DNA of 64,000 nucleotides from Marinomonas rhodophyticola (GCF_026113935.1 NZ_JAPEUL010000004.1:558001-622000); one strand, 5' to 3'; numbered from the stretch's first letter, positions 20,373-30,581 are shown. Program-made: numbers and translations. Notes: generated by a model not told the origin, from the sequence alone.

Positions 20373-22091
20373 TTAGTGAAGCTGATATTTTTGTCTGTAT
20401 GATAGAATCCAATCACTCATTTTATCAGCAGACATAGGTTTAGCGATGAAATAACCTTGGCCAAGTTGGCAGCCCATTTCAATCAGTGTTTGCTCGTGCT
20501 CAAGTGATTCCACGCCTTCGGCGATTAACTTGTAATGAAAAGCTTGGCTTAGTGCCACAATGCATTTCACAATGGAGCGATCTTCTTGATTTATTAGAAG
20601 GTTTTGTACAAATCCTTTATCAATTTTTAAGGTATTAAGAGGCAATTTTTTCAGATAATTTAACGAAGCATACCCTGTTCCAAAATCGTCTAATGCGACA
20701 TGAACCCCTAATTGACAGCAGGCTTTTACCACCTCTACGGCTTGGTTGATATCGCATATTGAAACCGTTTCTAAGATTTCAAGTTCTAATGATTGCGGAT
20801 TAATGTTAGGCATACTTTGTAGTAAGAGGCTAAGGCGCTGGGCAAAATCTTTGCTGAGTAAGTGGGCTGGTGAGATATTAACACTGATCATGAGATCTTT
20901 TATTTTCCATAAGGCATGTTGGCTGAGCGCTTCTTGTAGAACCCATTCACCGATTAATATACCCGTGTTAGGGTGCTCTAGAACTTCTGTAAAATCAGCC
21001 GGATAAAGAAACCCCATGGTTGGGTGATTCCATCGAATAAGCGCTTCTACGCCGATTAATTTATGCTCTACCATATTGATTTGTGGCTGATAATGCAGCT
21101 CGAACTCATTGTTTATAATGCCTTTTTCTGCTGCTTGTAACATCGCTCGGCGTGCAAATTGACGACGTTCCTCTTCAGGATCGAAAAATAAAATATTGTT
21201 ACTGCCTAAGTTTTTAGCTTGGTACATTGTTTGATCTGCGCGCCGTAAAATGGTGTCAGCATCAAGGCTGTCATTTGAAACCAAAGCAACACCGATGCTG
21301 GCAGATACTTGAACATGGCAATCGAAGGCCTCTAGTTCAATTGGCGTATTGACCAAATCAATTAGTTGTTTGAGGAAATCATCGCATTCTTTTTTGCTTG
21401 ATACATCACGCAGCAACAGAACAAACTCGTCCCCGCCAATCCGAGCCAAGGTGTCACTTTTGCGAAGAAGACCTTTTAGTCGGTTGGCGATGGTTACCAA
21501 TACATAGTCACCTGTATCATGTCCATAGTTGTCATTTACCGGCTTAAAGTTATCTAAGTCAAGAAAGGCGACCGCAGCCGATTCTTCATGAGTAATAGCC
21601 TGCTGTAAATGTTCTAAAAGAAGAGGGCGGCTAGCCAATCCGGTTAAATTGTCGTAATGAGCCATGTCGTGGAGTTTTTTGTCTATTTCAGCTCGATGGA
21701 CTGAGCTAATAATAGCGCGGATAAGCTGAGTACTTTGCAGATGATTCTTTAATAAATAGTCACTTGCACCTAGACGCATCGCTTGGGCGGCCACTTCTTC
21801 ATCGCCTAGTCCTGTTACCATGATCACAGCGCAACGTTTTTCTAAAATAGTGCGGATATGATTGAGAAGGGTTAAACCTGAATTAAGTCCTAATCGATAA
21901 TCCACAATGACACAGTCGAAATCTCCCTCTTTTAAATAGACCATCGAGTCTTCAATCGATGATGCTTCTAATACATGAGTTTCAATGTCCGATTTTGACA
22001 ACATGCGGCGAAGACGTTCTCTATCCACATCGTCGTCATCAACAAGCAGAAGTTTTAAAATATGCCCAGTGTCGTTTATGGTTGCTTCCAT
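20373..22091 (-). CDS. Response regulator with GGDEF and EAL domains
   Basis: 572 residues from ATG 22091, chosen because a perfect AGGAGG precedes it; earlier ATGs at 22127 and 22139 overlap the upstream gene. An N-terminal receiver (KLLLVDDDDVDRERLRRML, Asp in CVIVDYRLGLNSG, Lys in ASDYLLKN) is followed by a diguanylate cyclase domain with an intact ARIGGDEFVLLL site and a phosphodiesterase domain with GVEALIRWNHPTMG, LEILETVSI and VALDDFGTGYASL. Both active sites look complete, so it may make or break cyclic di-GMP. It lies 13 bases after a stand-alone receiver gene in a three-gene signalling operon. Confidence 0.92.
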   Translation of the reverse strand: MEATINDTGHILKLLLVDDDDVDRERLRRMLSKSDIETHVLEASSIEDSMVYLKEGDFDCVIVDYRLGLNSGLTLLNHIRTILEKRCAVIMVTGLGDEEVAAQAMRLGASDYLLKNHLQSTQLIRAIISSVHRAEIDKKLHDMAHYDNLTGLASRPLLLEHLQQAITHEESAAVAFLDLDNFKPVNDNYGHDTGDYVLVTIANRLKGLLRKSDTLARIGGDEFVLLLRDVSSKKECDDFLKQLIDLVNTPIELEAFDCHVQVSASIGVALVSNDSLDADTILRRADQTMYQAKNLGSNNILFFDPEEERRQFARRAMLQAAEKGIINNEFELHYQPQINMVEHKLIGVEALIRWNHPTMGFLYPADFTEVLEHPNTGILIGEWVLQEALSQHALWKIKDLMISVNISPAHLLSKDFAQRLSLLLQSMPNINPQSLELEILETVSICDINQAVEVVKACCQLGVHVALDDFGTGYASLNYLKKLPLNTLKIDKGFVQNLLINQEDRSIVKCIVALSQAFHYKLIAEGVESLEHEQTLIEMGCQLGQGYFIAKPMSADKMSDWILSYRQKYQLH

Positions 22092-22104
22092 GATTCCTCC
22101 TGAA

Positions 22105-22530
22105 TCAGCGATTTGGTTCGACTGCATTTTTATAAGCATGCAAAAGTGCAGCTAGCTTCGCAAACTGCGGACCAACTGAAGATTTAACCATATAGCCCGC
22201 GACATTATTGTCATAGGCACGAGATCGGTCATTATCATCATTTGAGGTGGTAAGAATGAAAATAACAGTATCCTGCAATGCCTCATCATCTCGAATGTAT
22301 TCTAAGAACTCAAAGCCATTCATAATTGGCATGTTTAAATCTAATAATACTAAATAGGGGGTTTTTAAGGCCCGAGTTGGATGCTGCTTTTTTAAAATGT
22401 CTATGGCAATTTGACCATTTTCTGCATAGACCAAATGGATATCTGGAGCCACTTTTCGCAGTCCACGAGTAATTGATTCTGCAGCGACGTCATCATCTTC
22501 AACGATTAAAACACTTAATTCTCTAATCAT
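22105..22530 (-). CDS. Single-domain response regulator (Rcp1-like receiver)
   Basis: 141 residues consisting only of a receiver domain. Acidic pair in LIVEDDDVAAES, phospho-acceptor Asp in LVLLDLNMPIMNGFEFLEYI, Thr in FILTTSNDDND and Lys in GYMVKSSVGP. No output domain. The LDLNMPxMNGFEFL version is typical of receivers paired with phytochrome-like kinases. It overlaps the kinase gene upstream by 8 bases and probably relays or sinks phosphate between that kinase and the GGDEF-EAL regulator downstream. Confidence 0.9.
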   Translation of the reverse strand: MIRELSVLIVEDDDVAAESITRGLRKVAPDIHLVYAENGQIAIDILKKQHPTRALKTPYLVLLDLNMPIMNGFEFLEYIRDDEALQDTVIFILTTSNDDNDRSRAYDNNVAGYMVKSSVGPQFAKLAALLHAYKNAVEPNR

Positions 22531-24019
22531 GGTTATCCTTCCTTAAATAACGGGGCCACCAGACGTGGAAAGTTACACCTCGCTGATGTTGATTGGCTTC
22601 TACGCTGATGCGTCCGCCATGCGACTCAACCAGCCGCCGGCTGACGGAAAGACCAATACCTGTTCCACCACGCTCGCTTGCCGTGATTGTTTGAAATAAT
22701 CGAAAAATACGTTCATGTGACGCAGTGGGAATCCCTGGCCCATCATCGCAAATTGAAAAATGACAGAAATTATTTTCTACAACGCAGCGTATTAAAATTT
22801 TTCCTACTTGTGTGTCATGATGTTTAATCGCATTGCTAATAAGATTGCGCATGACGGTTTCAAGCGGAATCCATGTCGAAATAAAGTGTGTTATTTGAAT
22901 ATCGCGTTCTAAAAGCATACCTTCTGGTATTTCAAGTAACTCAAAAACGTTATCTAACAGAATATTTAGATCAATTTGTTGGGGAGTGGCGTCTTTTTTT
23001 CCTGCACGGGCATAAGTTAATAAATTATCAATCAGCTGCTCCATGCGTTGAATACGAATGCCAATGCGATCTAGGTTATTGCTCACATCTGGTAAGGTGT
23101 TTGCTCCTAGGTCCTCCTTAATCCACTCTAATAAATCCGCAATACCGCGTAATGGTGAACGTAGGTCATGGGATGCAACATAGGTAAACTCCTCTAAATT
23201 GGTATTAATTTCACGCAGTTCCTGCTCCATTCTTTTACGTTTTGTGATGTCTAATAAAGACACGAACACCATATTGTTGTTGTGCTCATCTTCAAAAGGA
23301 CTTAGGCCTATTTCAACTGGAAATTCACGCCCGTCCTTGTGCAAAGCCGTTAAATCACGTCCAATGCCCATCATCCGAGGCATTGGGTTTTGATGAAAAG
23401 AGCGACGCAAATCACCGTGATGGTGTCGGTAGCGTTCCGGTAATAAGAGATCAAGAGGCTGATTGAGTAACTCTTCAGGATGGTAGCCGAAACACTCACA
23501 AAGCATATTATTTGTGACACGAATGATGCCACTTTCATCAACCACCAATACACCATGAGGTGCGTCCTGTATAGAACGCTGGAACATATTATTGGCGCGC
23601 AGTCTTGGTGTCAGATCAATTAAAGTCGCCAATACCAGTGTGTGCTCATCTTGCTCAACCGGATTTAGGCCAATTTCTATGGGAATCAACACACCATCTT
23701 TACGTTTTGCATGCAGCGCTTGGCCTGCCCCCATTTGCCGTTTGCGAGGTTGGCTAAAATACTGACTCATTAGATGTTTGTGGCTTGATCTAAGTTCGTC
23801 AGGTAGTAAAAAATCAATATCCCTACCAATTAATTCCGTGGTCGAATAGCCCAATATTTCAGCCAATGAATCATTCACGAATAGGATGTGTGCTTCTGTG
23901 TTAACGATCATAGCACCCATAGGCAAACAGCCAACCAATTGCTGTAAGAAGCGATCGTCCATTAATTGTTTGTTACTAAAAAGAAGGGAATTTTCTGTGG
24001 TTACATTATGATCCATCAT
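22523..24019 (-). CDS. PAS-PAS sensor histidine kinase
   Basis: 498 residues with no membrane segments, so soluble. Two PAS domains (about 25-135 and 140-260) share repeated text: DFLLPDELRSSHKHLMSQYF and DLLLPERYRHHHGDLRRSFH, followed in each by ALHAKRKDG or ALHKDGREFPVEIGL. The dimerisation domain has the phospho-acceptor His in EFTYVASHDLRSPLRGIADL. The ATPase domain carries NLISNAIKHHD, CDDGPGIP and GTGIGLSVSRRLVESHGG. The signal is unknown; the PAS domains could hold a cofactor or a small ligand. First gene of the three-gene operon. Confidence 0.92.
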   Translation of the reverse strand: MMDHNVTTENSLLFSNKQLMDDRFLQQLVGCLPMGAMIVNTEAHILFVNDSLAEILGYSTTELIGRDIDFLLPDELRSSHKHLMSQYFSQPRKRQMGAGQALHAKRKDGVLIPIEIGLNPVEQDEHTLVLATLIDLTPRLRANNMFQRSIQDAPHGVLVVDESGIIRVTNNMLCECFGYHPEELLNQPLDLLLPERYRHHHGDLRRSFHQNPMPRMMGIGRDLTALHKDGREFPVEIGLSPFEDEHNNNMVFVSLLDITKRKRMEQELREINTNLEEFTYVASHDLRSPLRGIADLLEWIKEDLGANTLPDVSNNLDRIGIRIQRMEQLIDNLLTYARAGKKDATPQQIDLNILLDNVFELLEIPEGMLLERDIQITHFISTWIPLETVMRNLISNAIKHHDTQVGKILIRCVVENNFCHFSICDDGPGIPTASHERIFRLFQTITASERGGTGIGLSVSRRLVESHGGRISVEANQHQRGVTFHVWWPRYLRKDNHD

Positions 24020-24133
24020 TCATTCCATTTATAAAAATCTCTCTTTAATATAGATAGACTAAGAATGCATAGACGGCAATGAAGGGGAGAGCGAGATTTG
24101 TTAAAAAGAGTATCTTAAAAAGGATGGGTGAGG

Positions 24134-24171
24134 GATAAACTTCCCTTATTAGTCAATAAGGGAAGTTTATC
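24134..24171 (-). terminator. Long hairpin just after the GntR gene
   Basis: GATAAACTTCCCTTATT (17 bases) and its exact reverse complement enclose AGTC. On the minus strand it follows the regulator stop by 3 bases. There is no immediate T-run, so it may be a terminator aided by Rho or an mRNA 3' stabiliser. Confidence 0.7.
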
Positions 24172-24174
24172 TGA

Positions 24175-24951
24175 TTAGCCACATGGTGGTTGAACAGGGT
24201 TAGAGCTAAATAAATAGCCATCAAAATTTGGGTCTTGATGTTCAGATAATAGCATTAACGTATCTTTCACGTTTTCTAAGTGTCGCCACATTGCCATGCG
24301 GGCACCATCGGGTTTTCTTTGTTGTATGGCTAAGAGAATATTCTCATGATCAACTAACCACTTTTTACGGTAAGCTTGATCTGTAATATGAGAGTGTAAT
24401 TGCTTCCACATAGGGCTATTTTCGCGTCGCTCCCAGAGGTTTTCAACCAGATCAACTAAAACACTGTTTTGCGTTGCTTCTGCAATGGCTAGATGAAACA
24501 GTTTGTCAGCGGCATGATCATTATCAAGAATATCAATGTTTTGTTTTTCAAGCTCTAATGCATCACGCATTTTTATGATATCTTTTTTGGTCGCTTGAGT
24601 GGCTGCAAACTCTGCAACATGGCTTTCGAGTAATTGTCTTGCCTGCATCATCTCGAAAGGACCAACATCATTATTATCTAGAGATTCCTCAAACTTGTTA
24701 GATGATTTAATGTTAGTCGGTTGGTTTAGAAGATAAATGCCACTGCCTTTGCGAACTTCGACAATCTCCATCAGCTCAAGCATTATTAATGCTTCACGAA
24801 GTAAGGTTCTGCTCACGCCTAATTGCTCAGCAATATCGCGTTCGGGCGGTAAGCGGTCTCCTATCTTATATTGGCCTTGCTTAAGTTCCTCGTATAACTT
24901 AAGTCCCACCTCTTGGTATAGGCGCTTTGGTTTTACAAGAGTATTTATCAT
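24175..24951 (-). CDS. GntR/FadR-family regulator, ExuR/UxuR-like
   Basis: 258 residues. The N-terminal winged helix includes LYQEVGLKLYEELKQGQYKI then GDRLPPERDIAEQLGVSRTL and the wing VEVRKGSGIYLL, closely patterned on E. coli ExuR/UxuR. The C-terminal all-helical FCD ligand domain has the metal-type His ligands in DKLFHLAIAEATQNSVL and related helices. It is next to dctPQM-uxaC-uxuBA, so it probably represses them and is released by a hexuronate or its 2-keto-3-deoxy derivative. Candidate operators of the TTGGTNNACCAA type lie in the dctP-dctQ gap. Confidence 0.88.
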   Translation of the reverse strand: MINTLVKPKRLYQEVGLKLYEELKQGQYKIGDRLPPERDIAEQLGVSRTLLREALIMLELMEIVEVRKGSGIYLLNQPTNIKSSNKFEESLDNNDVGPFEMMQARQLLESHVAEFAATQATKKDIIKMRDALELEKQNIDILDNDHAADKLFHLAIAEATQNSVLVDLVENLWERRENSPMWKQLHSHITDQAYRKKWLVDHENILLAIQQRKPDGARMAMWRHLENVKDTLMLLSEHQDPNFDGYLFSSNPVQPPCG

Positions 24952-25030
24952 AGCTTTCTACTTTACTTTAGCCAATTCGATGAAGAAATTAGAGACAGTT
25001 GTATTTTAAAAAGAAACGTGCGAATGATGG

Positions 25031-25077
25031 GCGACTCTTATTTACCACTACAACAATAGCACTAAGATAAGAGTCGC
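25031..25077. repeat. 11 bp inverted repeat between dctP and the GntR gene
   Basis: GCGACTCTTAT at 25031-25041 and its exact reverse complement at 25067-25077 enclose 25 bases. It follows the dctP stop on the minus strand by about 10 bases, so a transcript-end structure is the simplest reading. There is no T-run on either side. Confidence 0.5.
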
Positions 25078-25087
25078 TTGATTTAAC

Positions 25088-26080
25088 TTATTTGTCGAGT
25101 GCTTTTATCGCCTTGACATAAGGAGCAATAACAGGGTTTTGCTCTGCTTCCTGGAACATTGGAGCAACGGCTTCAATGAAAGGGTCTTTATCAACATCAA
25201 TGATTTCAACGCCCATTTTAGTTGCTTTTACCAACTCTTCCTCAGTGTATTCACCCCAAATCTTTTTCATGTAAGCGGTAGCTTCTTTACCAGCATCTAA
25301 AACGGCAGCTTTGTTTTTATCTGACAGTGTTTCCCACGTTTTAGTACTAATCACTAGCACATCAGGAATCATCGCATGACCATCACGAGTATAGTATTTG
25401 GCCACTTCACCGTGTCGATAGGTTGTTACTGCACCTATGTTGTTCTCTGCGCCATCAACAACTCGTTGTTGAAGAGCGGTATACAACTCACCAAATGGTA
25501 GTGGCGTAGGAGAGGCTCCCATTAGCTCCATCATCTTGATTGCACTAGGGCTTGGTTGAACACGAATTTTCATGCCTTTCAAATCAGCAGGAGAGTGAAC
25601 AGGCTTCGATGTGTAAAAGTTGCGTGAACCTGCGTCAAAATAAGCGACGCCCACAAAGCCGTATTTTTCAGAAGAGCTTAGAATTTTTTGTCCAACATCT
25701 TCACTCTCTAGTGCGCGATAGAAATGTTCGCGGTCTCTAAAGATATAAGGAATGTTGAAAGCGCCATAAACTGGGTCAAATGATTCAAGTTCACTGGCAT
25801 TTGACTTAGCCATATCTAGTGCGCCGCTTTGCAACAATTCTAAAGACTCGCGCTGTGTACCTAATTGGCCATTTGGATAGACACGTACTTTTAAATCTCC
25901 ATCGGTTTTTTCTTCTACTTCATCTGCAAAGAATTTAAGTGCTTTATGAACTGGAGACTTAGTGTCGCCATTGTGACTCAGCTTTAGAGTTTCTGCGAAA
26001 CTCATTGATGAAGCACTCATCAAACCACCTAATAGTAGTGCTGAGGCAACATGCAGCTTAGTTTTTTTGATTTTTAACAT
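25088..26080 (-). CDS. dctP: TRAP transporter solute-binding protein DctP
   Basis: 330 residues, periplasmic. A signal peptide ends in SSMSFA-ETLKLSHNGD. Family stretches are FFADEVEEKTDGDLKVRVYP, NGQLGTQRESLELLQSGALD and GMKIRVQPSPSAIKMMELMG, the last holding the Arg that usually grips the substrate carboxylate. Start ATG 26080 has CGGAG ahead. It is transcribed away from the membrane subunits dctQM. Linked uxaC/uxuBA genes point to glucuronate or another hexuronate or uronide as ligand. Confidence 0.92.
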   Translation of the reverse strand: MLKIKKTKLHVASALLLGGLMSASSMSFAETLKLSHNGDTKSPVHKALKFFADEVEEKTDGDLKVRVYPNGQLGTQRESLELLQSGALDMAKSNASELESFDPVYGAFNIPYIFRDREHFYRALESEDVGQKILSSSEKYGFVGVAYFDAGSRNFYTSKPVHSPADLKGMKIRVQPSPSAIKMMELMGASPTPLPFGELYTALQQRVVDGAENNIGAVTTYRHGEVAKYYTRDGHAMIPDVLVISTKTWETLSDKNKAAVLDAGKEATAYMKKIWGEYTEEELVKATKMGVEIIDVDKDPFIEAVAPMFQEAEQNPVIAPYVKAIKALDK

Positions 26081-26179
26081 ATTGTAAATCTCCGTTTTAG
26101 TATTTTTATATTATTTTTAACGTTTTCGGATAAGTAGGGTGTGTCGTTATGAGTCTGCATAATTGCACGCATATTCAAT

Positions 26180-26214
26180 TTGGTCAACCAATCTGGTTTA
26201 GTTAGTTGACCAAA
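26180..26214. promoter_or_regulatory. Two ExuR/UxuR-like operators between dctP and dctQ
   Basis: TTGGTCAACCAA at 26180-26191 matches the TTGGTNNACCAA layout known for enterobacterial UxuR/ExuR. A second site at 26203-26214, read on the minus strand as TTGGTCAACTAA, differs by one base. They lie about 23 bases apart, two helical turns, in the divergent promoter region. Confidence 0.7.
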
Positions 26215-26288
26215 ATTAATGTTTGGTTCAATATGTTGTCGATTGGTGAAAGCCATTGTGGGCTTTTTATCCCTTCTGGAGGTGGTAA

Positions 26289-26759
26289 ATGACGAAATTT
26301 ATTTATGTGGTAGACCGCATATTATCGACTGTTTGCGTCACTTTGATGGTGACCCTTGTGGCCTGTGTGGTTTGGCAAGTGTTTTCTCGTTATGTATTGG
26401 GAGCACCCAGTACGTCAACGGATGAATTGGCTCGATTTCTATTTATTTGGGTTGGTTTGTTAGGCGCGGCGTTTACCTTAGGTCAGAAAAAGCACTTAGC
26501 AATGGACTTTATGTTGCTCGCGTTGGATGGGCGAAAAAAGGCCATCTTGCAATTGGTAATTACTCTAATTGGTTTGTTTTTTGCCTTGGTGATTATGGTG
26601 TTTGGTGGCGGCTCTTTAGTGCTTAAAACGATAAGTGTTGGGCAGATTTCACCGGTTTTAGGGTTGGAGATGGGGTTGGTTTATTCTGCCATTCCGATCA
26701 GCGGTATCTGCATGATTCTCTATTTATTACGGGATATTTTTGCTCCAACGCAAGATTAA
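26289..26759 (+). CDS. dctQ: TRAP transporter small membrane subunit DctQ
   Basis: 156 residues with four membrane helices. The family signature is VWQVFSRYVLGAPSTSTDEL then ARFLFIWVGLLGAAFTLGQK, followed by KHLAMDF. ATG 26289 follows GGAGGTG. It pairs with DctM as the membrane part of a sodium-driven importer for the ligand bound by DctP. First gene of the plus-strand uronate operon. Confidence 0.93.
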   Translation: MTKFIYVVDRILSTVCVTLMVTLVACVVWQVFSRYVLGAPSTSTDELARFLFIWVGLLGAAFTLGQKKHLAMDFMLLALDGRKKAILQLVITLIGLFFALVIMVFGGGSLVLKTISVGQISPVLGLEMGLVYSAIPISGICMILYLLRDIFAPTQD

Positions 26760-26839
26760 AATGCTTTACAGGCTAAATAATAGCGTCTTTTCGTAGCCTG
26801 TTTAGTTCTTCATAAATTCTAATAATAAGGATAAAAAAC

Positions 26840-28137
26840 GTGGAATGGTTAGTAGCACTCGTTTTATTCGGTAGTTTTTTTACTATGTTGGTACTTGGTG
26901 TACCCATTTCCTTTTCCATCGCGATTGCCTCGTTATTGTCTATCATGGTATCGCTGCCTTTTGATGCGTCGCTGTCGGTGGTGTCACAAAAGCTTGCTTC
27001 GGGCATGGATAGCTTTACTTTGCTTGCAATTCCATTCTTTATTCTTGCTGGCAATATAATGAACCGAGGAGGATTGGCGCTTCGTCTCATTGAGTTTTCT
27101 AAGTTACTTGCTGGTCGCTTGCCGGGTTCTTTAGGGCACGTGAACGTGATTGCAAACATGCTTTTTGGGTCGATTTCTGGTTCAGCAGTGGCCGCCGCCG
27201 CCGCGGTGGGTGGTACCATGGCGCCATTGCAGAAAAAAGCGGTTATGATCCCGTTTTTTCAACGGCCGTTAATATTACTTCTAGTCCTGCTGGGCTGTTG
27301 ATCCCTCCTAGTAATGCCTTGATTGTTTACTCGCTTATTTCAGGCGGCACCTCTATCAGTGCTTTGTTTTTAGGTGGCTATTTACCCGGGTTGTTGATGG
27401 GCGCTTGTGTAATGTTAGCTGTTGCTGTGGTGGCGAAAAAGAAAAACTATCCAGTATCAGAGAAAGTTACTTTAGGGGAGGCCGGTAAGATTACCTTCAG
27501 AGCTTTGCCTAGTTTGGGACTTATTGTGGTCATTATGGGCGGTATTATCGGCGGTGTTTTTACCGCCACAGAAGCCTCAGCGATTGCTGTTGTTTATTCT
27601 TTGTTGTTGGCGCTTATTTATCGTGAGGTCAGCTTGAGAGATATGCCGAATATCATTCTTGGCTCGGTTATGACGGCAGCGATGATCATGTTGCTAATTG
27701 GCGCATCCATGTCCATGGCATGGGCGATGGCCAACGCAGATATTCCTTATGCAGTGAGCGATGCGTTATTGGCCTTGTCTGATAATCCAATTATCATTTT
27801 GTTAATCATTAACTTAATTTTGCTGATTGTCGGTATCTTCATGGATATGACACCAGCGTTGTTAATTTTTACACCTATTTTTCTACCCATTGCCCTAGAA
27901 CTGGGTATCGATCCTGTTCACTTCGGCATCATTCTTACATTTAACCTATGTATTGGTATTTGTACGCCACCTGTAGGCAGTGCGCTGTTTGTTGGCTGCT
28001 CGGTAAGTGGTGTCAAAATTGACCAAGTGATTAAGCCATTATTGCCTATTTTTGGTTTGTTAATAGTGGCGTTGTTGGCGGTGACTTTCATTCCTGAAAT
28101 TAGCCTATTTTTACCTTCTCTTTTGCTTGGATACTAG
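26840..28137 (+). pseudogene. dctM: TRAP transporter large permease DctM, frameshifted near 27241 (probable sequence error)
   Basis: Translocating subunit with about 12 membrane helices. Starts at GTG 26840 (MEWLVALVLFGSFF). LFGSISGSAVAAAAAVGGTM is the family signature. After APLQKKA one G is missing from a GGG (27241-27242); adding it gives GYDPVFSTAVNITSSPAGLL, the expected conserved segment, and the frame continues through IPPSNALIVYSL to TAG 28135-28137, 432 residues in total. Later signature: GICTPPVGSALFVGCSVSGV. The restored text fits the family so well that an error is more likely than decay. Confidence 0.92.
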
Positions 28138-28181
28138 TTTAGAAGCTTGCAGATTTTAACGATGTTTGGAGATAGATTTTT

Positions 28182-30581
28182 ATGAAGCCGATTAATAATT
28201 GGAAGCTTCTTGGCGCTGAAAATAACCGTGTGGACATTGAATGCGATGGCCGTCATGTTTTGCATTTTTTCGTTTTAGAATCCAACGTGATTCGAGTATT
28301 ACTGAAAAAGAACGGTAAGCTACAACTCGAAAACAGCTGGTGTGTTTCCCCAAATGACAGTCTAAATGGCAGTGAAATGAGCTGGCAAGGCCGCGACCGT
28401 ATGAGCACGGAAGGCTTTTCTTGTCCAGAATTCACCGTCGCAGAACAGGATAACCAGCTCAGCATTACCACCGCATCACTGCGTGTGACCTTATCGAAGC
28501 CATTGAAGTTAACATGGGAATACGCTGACGCGGCTGGCAATTGGCATTATCTTGCTGCAGATCGTCATAGTGGTGCTTATATGTTGGGTGTTCAAAGCAA
28601 CGACATTCATCATTATATGGCGCGTGATTTGTCTGAAAAGTATTACGGATTGGGAGAAAAAACTGGTGACCTAAACCGTCATGGCTCTCGCTACCAAATG
28701 CGTAATATCGATGCCATGGGTTACGATGCCAAACACACCGATCCACTGTACAAGCATATTCCTTTTTACATTACGAAAACCGAGGCAGCCAGCTTTGGTA
28801 TTTTTTATGACAATTTGTCCACTAGCTGGTTCGACTTGGGTAATGAGCTAGACAATTACCATGGTTACTACCGTAGTTACCATGCAGAAGAAGGCGATCT
28901 CGATTTCTACTTCATGTATGGTGAAAAGGTGGTGGACGTCACTAAAACCTATGTTGGTCTAACAGGGCGTACTATCTTTGGGCCGAAATGGAGCCTTGGT
29001 TACAGTGGTTCTACTATGTCTTATACCGACGCCGACAATGCCCAAGAGCAGTTGGGGGAGTTTATTGAGCATTGCGATAATCACAGTATGCCATGCGATT
29101 CTTTCCAGTTGTCATCGGGTTACACCTCGATTGGTAACAAGCGTTACGTATTTAACTGGAATACCAGTAAAGTGCCAGACCCTCATAAGCTGAGCGCAGA
29201 TTTCCATCAAGCTGGTCTTAAATTAGCGGCTAACATCAAGCCTTGTTTGTTGCAAGATCACCCACGATTCGAAGAAGTGGCGTCGCAAAATTTATTCATT
29301 CAAGACTCTGAATTCGACGCACCTGAGTCTTCTCAGTTTTGGGATGATTCTGGCTCACATTTGGATTTTACTAACCCAAATACCATCCAATGGTGGAAAA
29401 AGAATGTCACCGAACAATTGCTAGAAAAGGGCATTGATTCTACTTGGAATGATAACAACGAGTATGAAGTTTGGGACAGTAATGCACGTTGTATGGGCTT
29501 TGGTAAGCAAATCCCTATTAAATTGATTCGTCCTTTGCAGCCTTTGTTAATGATGCGCGCATCCTTTGAAGCTCAAACCGAGTTTGCACCTAACCTACGT
29601 CCTTACTTGATTTCCCGTTCTGGTTGTCCGGGCATGCAGCGCTATGTTCAGACATGGAGCGGTGATAATCGCACTAACTGGCAAACCCTACGCTACAACA
29701 CTCGCATGGGTGTCGGCATGAGCTTATCTGGCTTGTACAACGTCGGTCATGACGTAGGCGGTTTCTCAGGCGATCGTCCAGACCCTGAATTGTTTGTGCG
29801 TTGGGTACAAAATGGTGTCATGCACCCACGTTTTACCATTCACTCTTGGAACGACGATAAAACGGTTAACGAACCGTGGATGTATCCAGAAGTGACGTCC
29901 ATCATTCGTGATGCCATGACGCTACGTTACCGCCTCATGCCGTATCTATATGACTTATTATGGCAAGCTCACAAACACCACGAACCTATGCTACGTCCAA
30001 CTTTCTTGGATCACGAAGCCGATGCACGCACCTATGAAGAGTGCGATGACTTCATGCTAGGTAAAGACCTTTTGGTCGCTTCTGTGGTTGAGCAAGGCCA
30101 GCGGGTACGTCCTGTGTATTTGCCAGATAACGGCGACGGTTGGTATGACTTCCACCGTAAAAACTGGTATGCGGGCGGTCAGGATATCTCCTTGTCAGCG
30201 GCTCTAGAAGAGTTACCGCTGTTGGCGCGCGCCGGCAGTGTGATTACCACCAGTCGTCGTATTGCTCATGTGGATGCCGAGCAGGACACCCATCGCGAAT
30301 TTCTAGTGTTCCCATTCAAGGGAACGGGGCAGCGTGATTTGTCGGTATTTGATGATGATGGTGTATCAACAAATTATCTTGATGGTCAATATCTGCAACT
30401 GAATATGACTCTTTCTTCTAGCTTGGAACGCATTGATTTGAAGGTATCCCGTGAAGGGCAGTGGCAGCCTGCTTACAAAGAGGTGAGTTTTGTATTGCCA
30501 GAAACAGAACGACGTCCTTTCTATGTCAATGGTAAGCGTGTCATGCCGAATCAAGACATTGCATTCAGTGACGTGTTGTAA
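28182..30581 (+). CDS. Glycoside hydrolase family 31 (alpha-glucosidase-like), cytoplasmic
   Basis: 799 residues, no signal peptide. An N-terminal beta-sandwich includes [20 protein letters not shown]. The TIM barrel carries the nucleophile Asp in the [20 protein letters not shown] stretch and the usual acid/base region in [30 protein letters not shown] and EPWMYPEV follow, then C-terminal beta domains. GH31 enzymes mostly act on alpha-linked glucose or xylose. Placement between a TRAP importer and uxaC suggests an imported uronic-acid-containing alpha-glycoside as substrate, which is inference. It lies 14 bases before uxaC. Confidence 0.88.
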   Translation: MKPINNWKLLGAENNRVDIECDGRHVLHFFVLESNVIRVLLKKNGKLQLENSWCVSPNDSLNGSEMSWQGRDRMSTEGFSCPEFTVAEQDNQLSITTASLRVTLSKPLKLTWEYADAAGNWHYLAADRHSGAYMLGVQSNDIHHYMARDLSEKYYGLGEKTGDLNRHGSRYQMRNIDAMGYDAKHTDPLYKHIPFYITKTEAASFGIFYDNLSTSWFDLGNELDNYHGYYRSYHAEEGDLDFYFMYGEKVVDVTKTYVGLTGRTIFGPKWSLGYSGSTMSYTDADNAQEQLGEFIEHCDNHSMPCDSFQLSSGYTSIGNKRYVFNWNTSKVPDPHKLSADFHQAGLKLAANIKPCLLQDHPRFEEVASQNLFIQDSEFDAPESSQFWDDSGSHLDFTNPNTIQWWKKNVTEQLLEKGIDSTWNDNNEYEVWDSNARCMGFGKQIPIKLIRPLQPLLMMRASFEAQTEFAPNLRPYLISRSGCPGMQRYVQTWSGDNRTNWQTLRYNTRMGVGMSLSGLYNVGHDVGGFSGDRPDPELFVRWVQNGVMHPRFTIHSWNDDKTVNEPWMYPEVTSIIRDAMTLRYRLMPYLYDLLWQAHKHHEPMLRPTFLDHEADARTYEECDDFMLGKDLLVASVVEQGQRVRPVYLPDNGDGWYDFHRKNWYAGGQDISLSAALEELPLLARAGSVITTSRRIAHVDAEQDTHREFLVFPFKGTGQRDLSVFDDDGVSTNYLDGQYLQLNMTLSSSLERIDLKVSREGQWQPAYKEVSFVLPETERRPFYVNGKRVMPNQDIAFSDVL

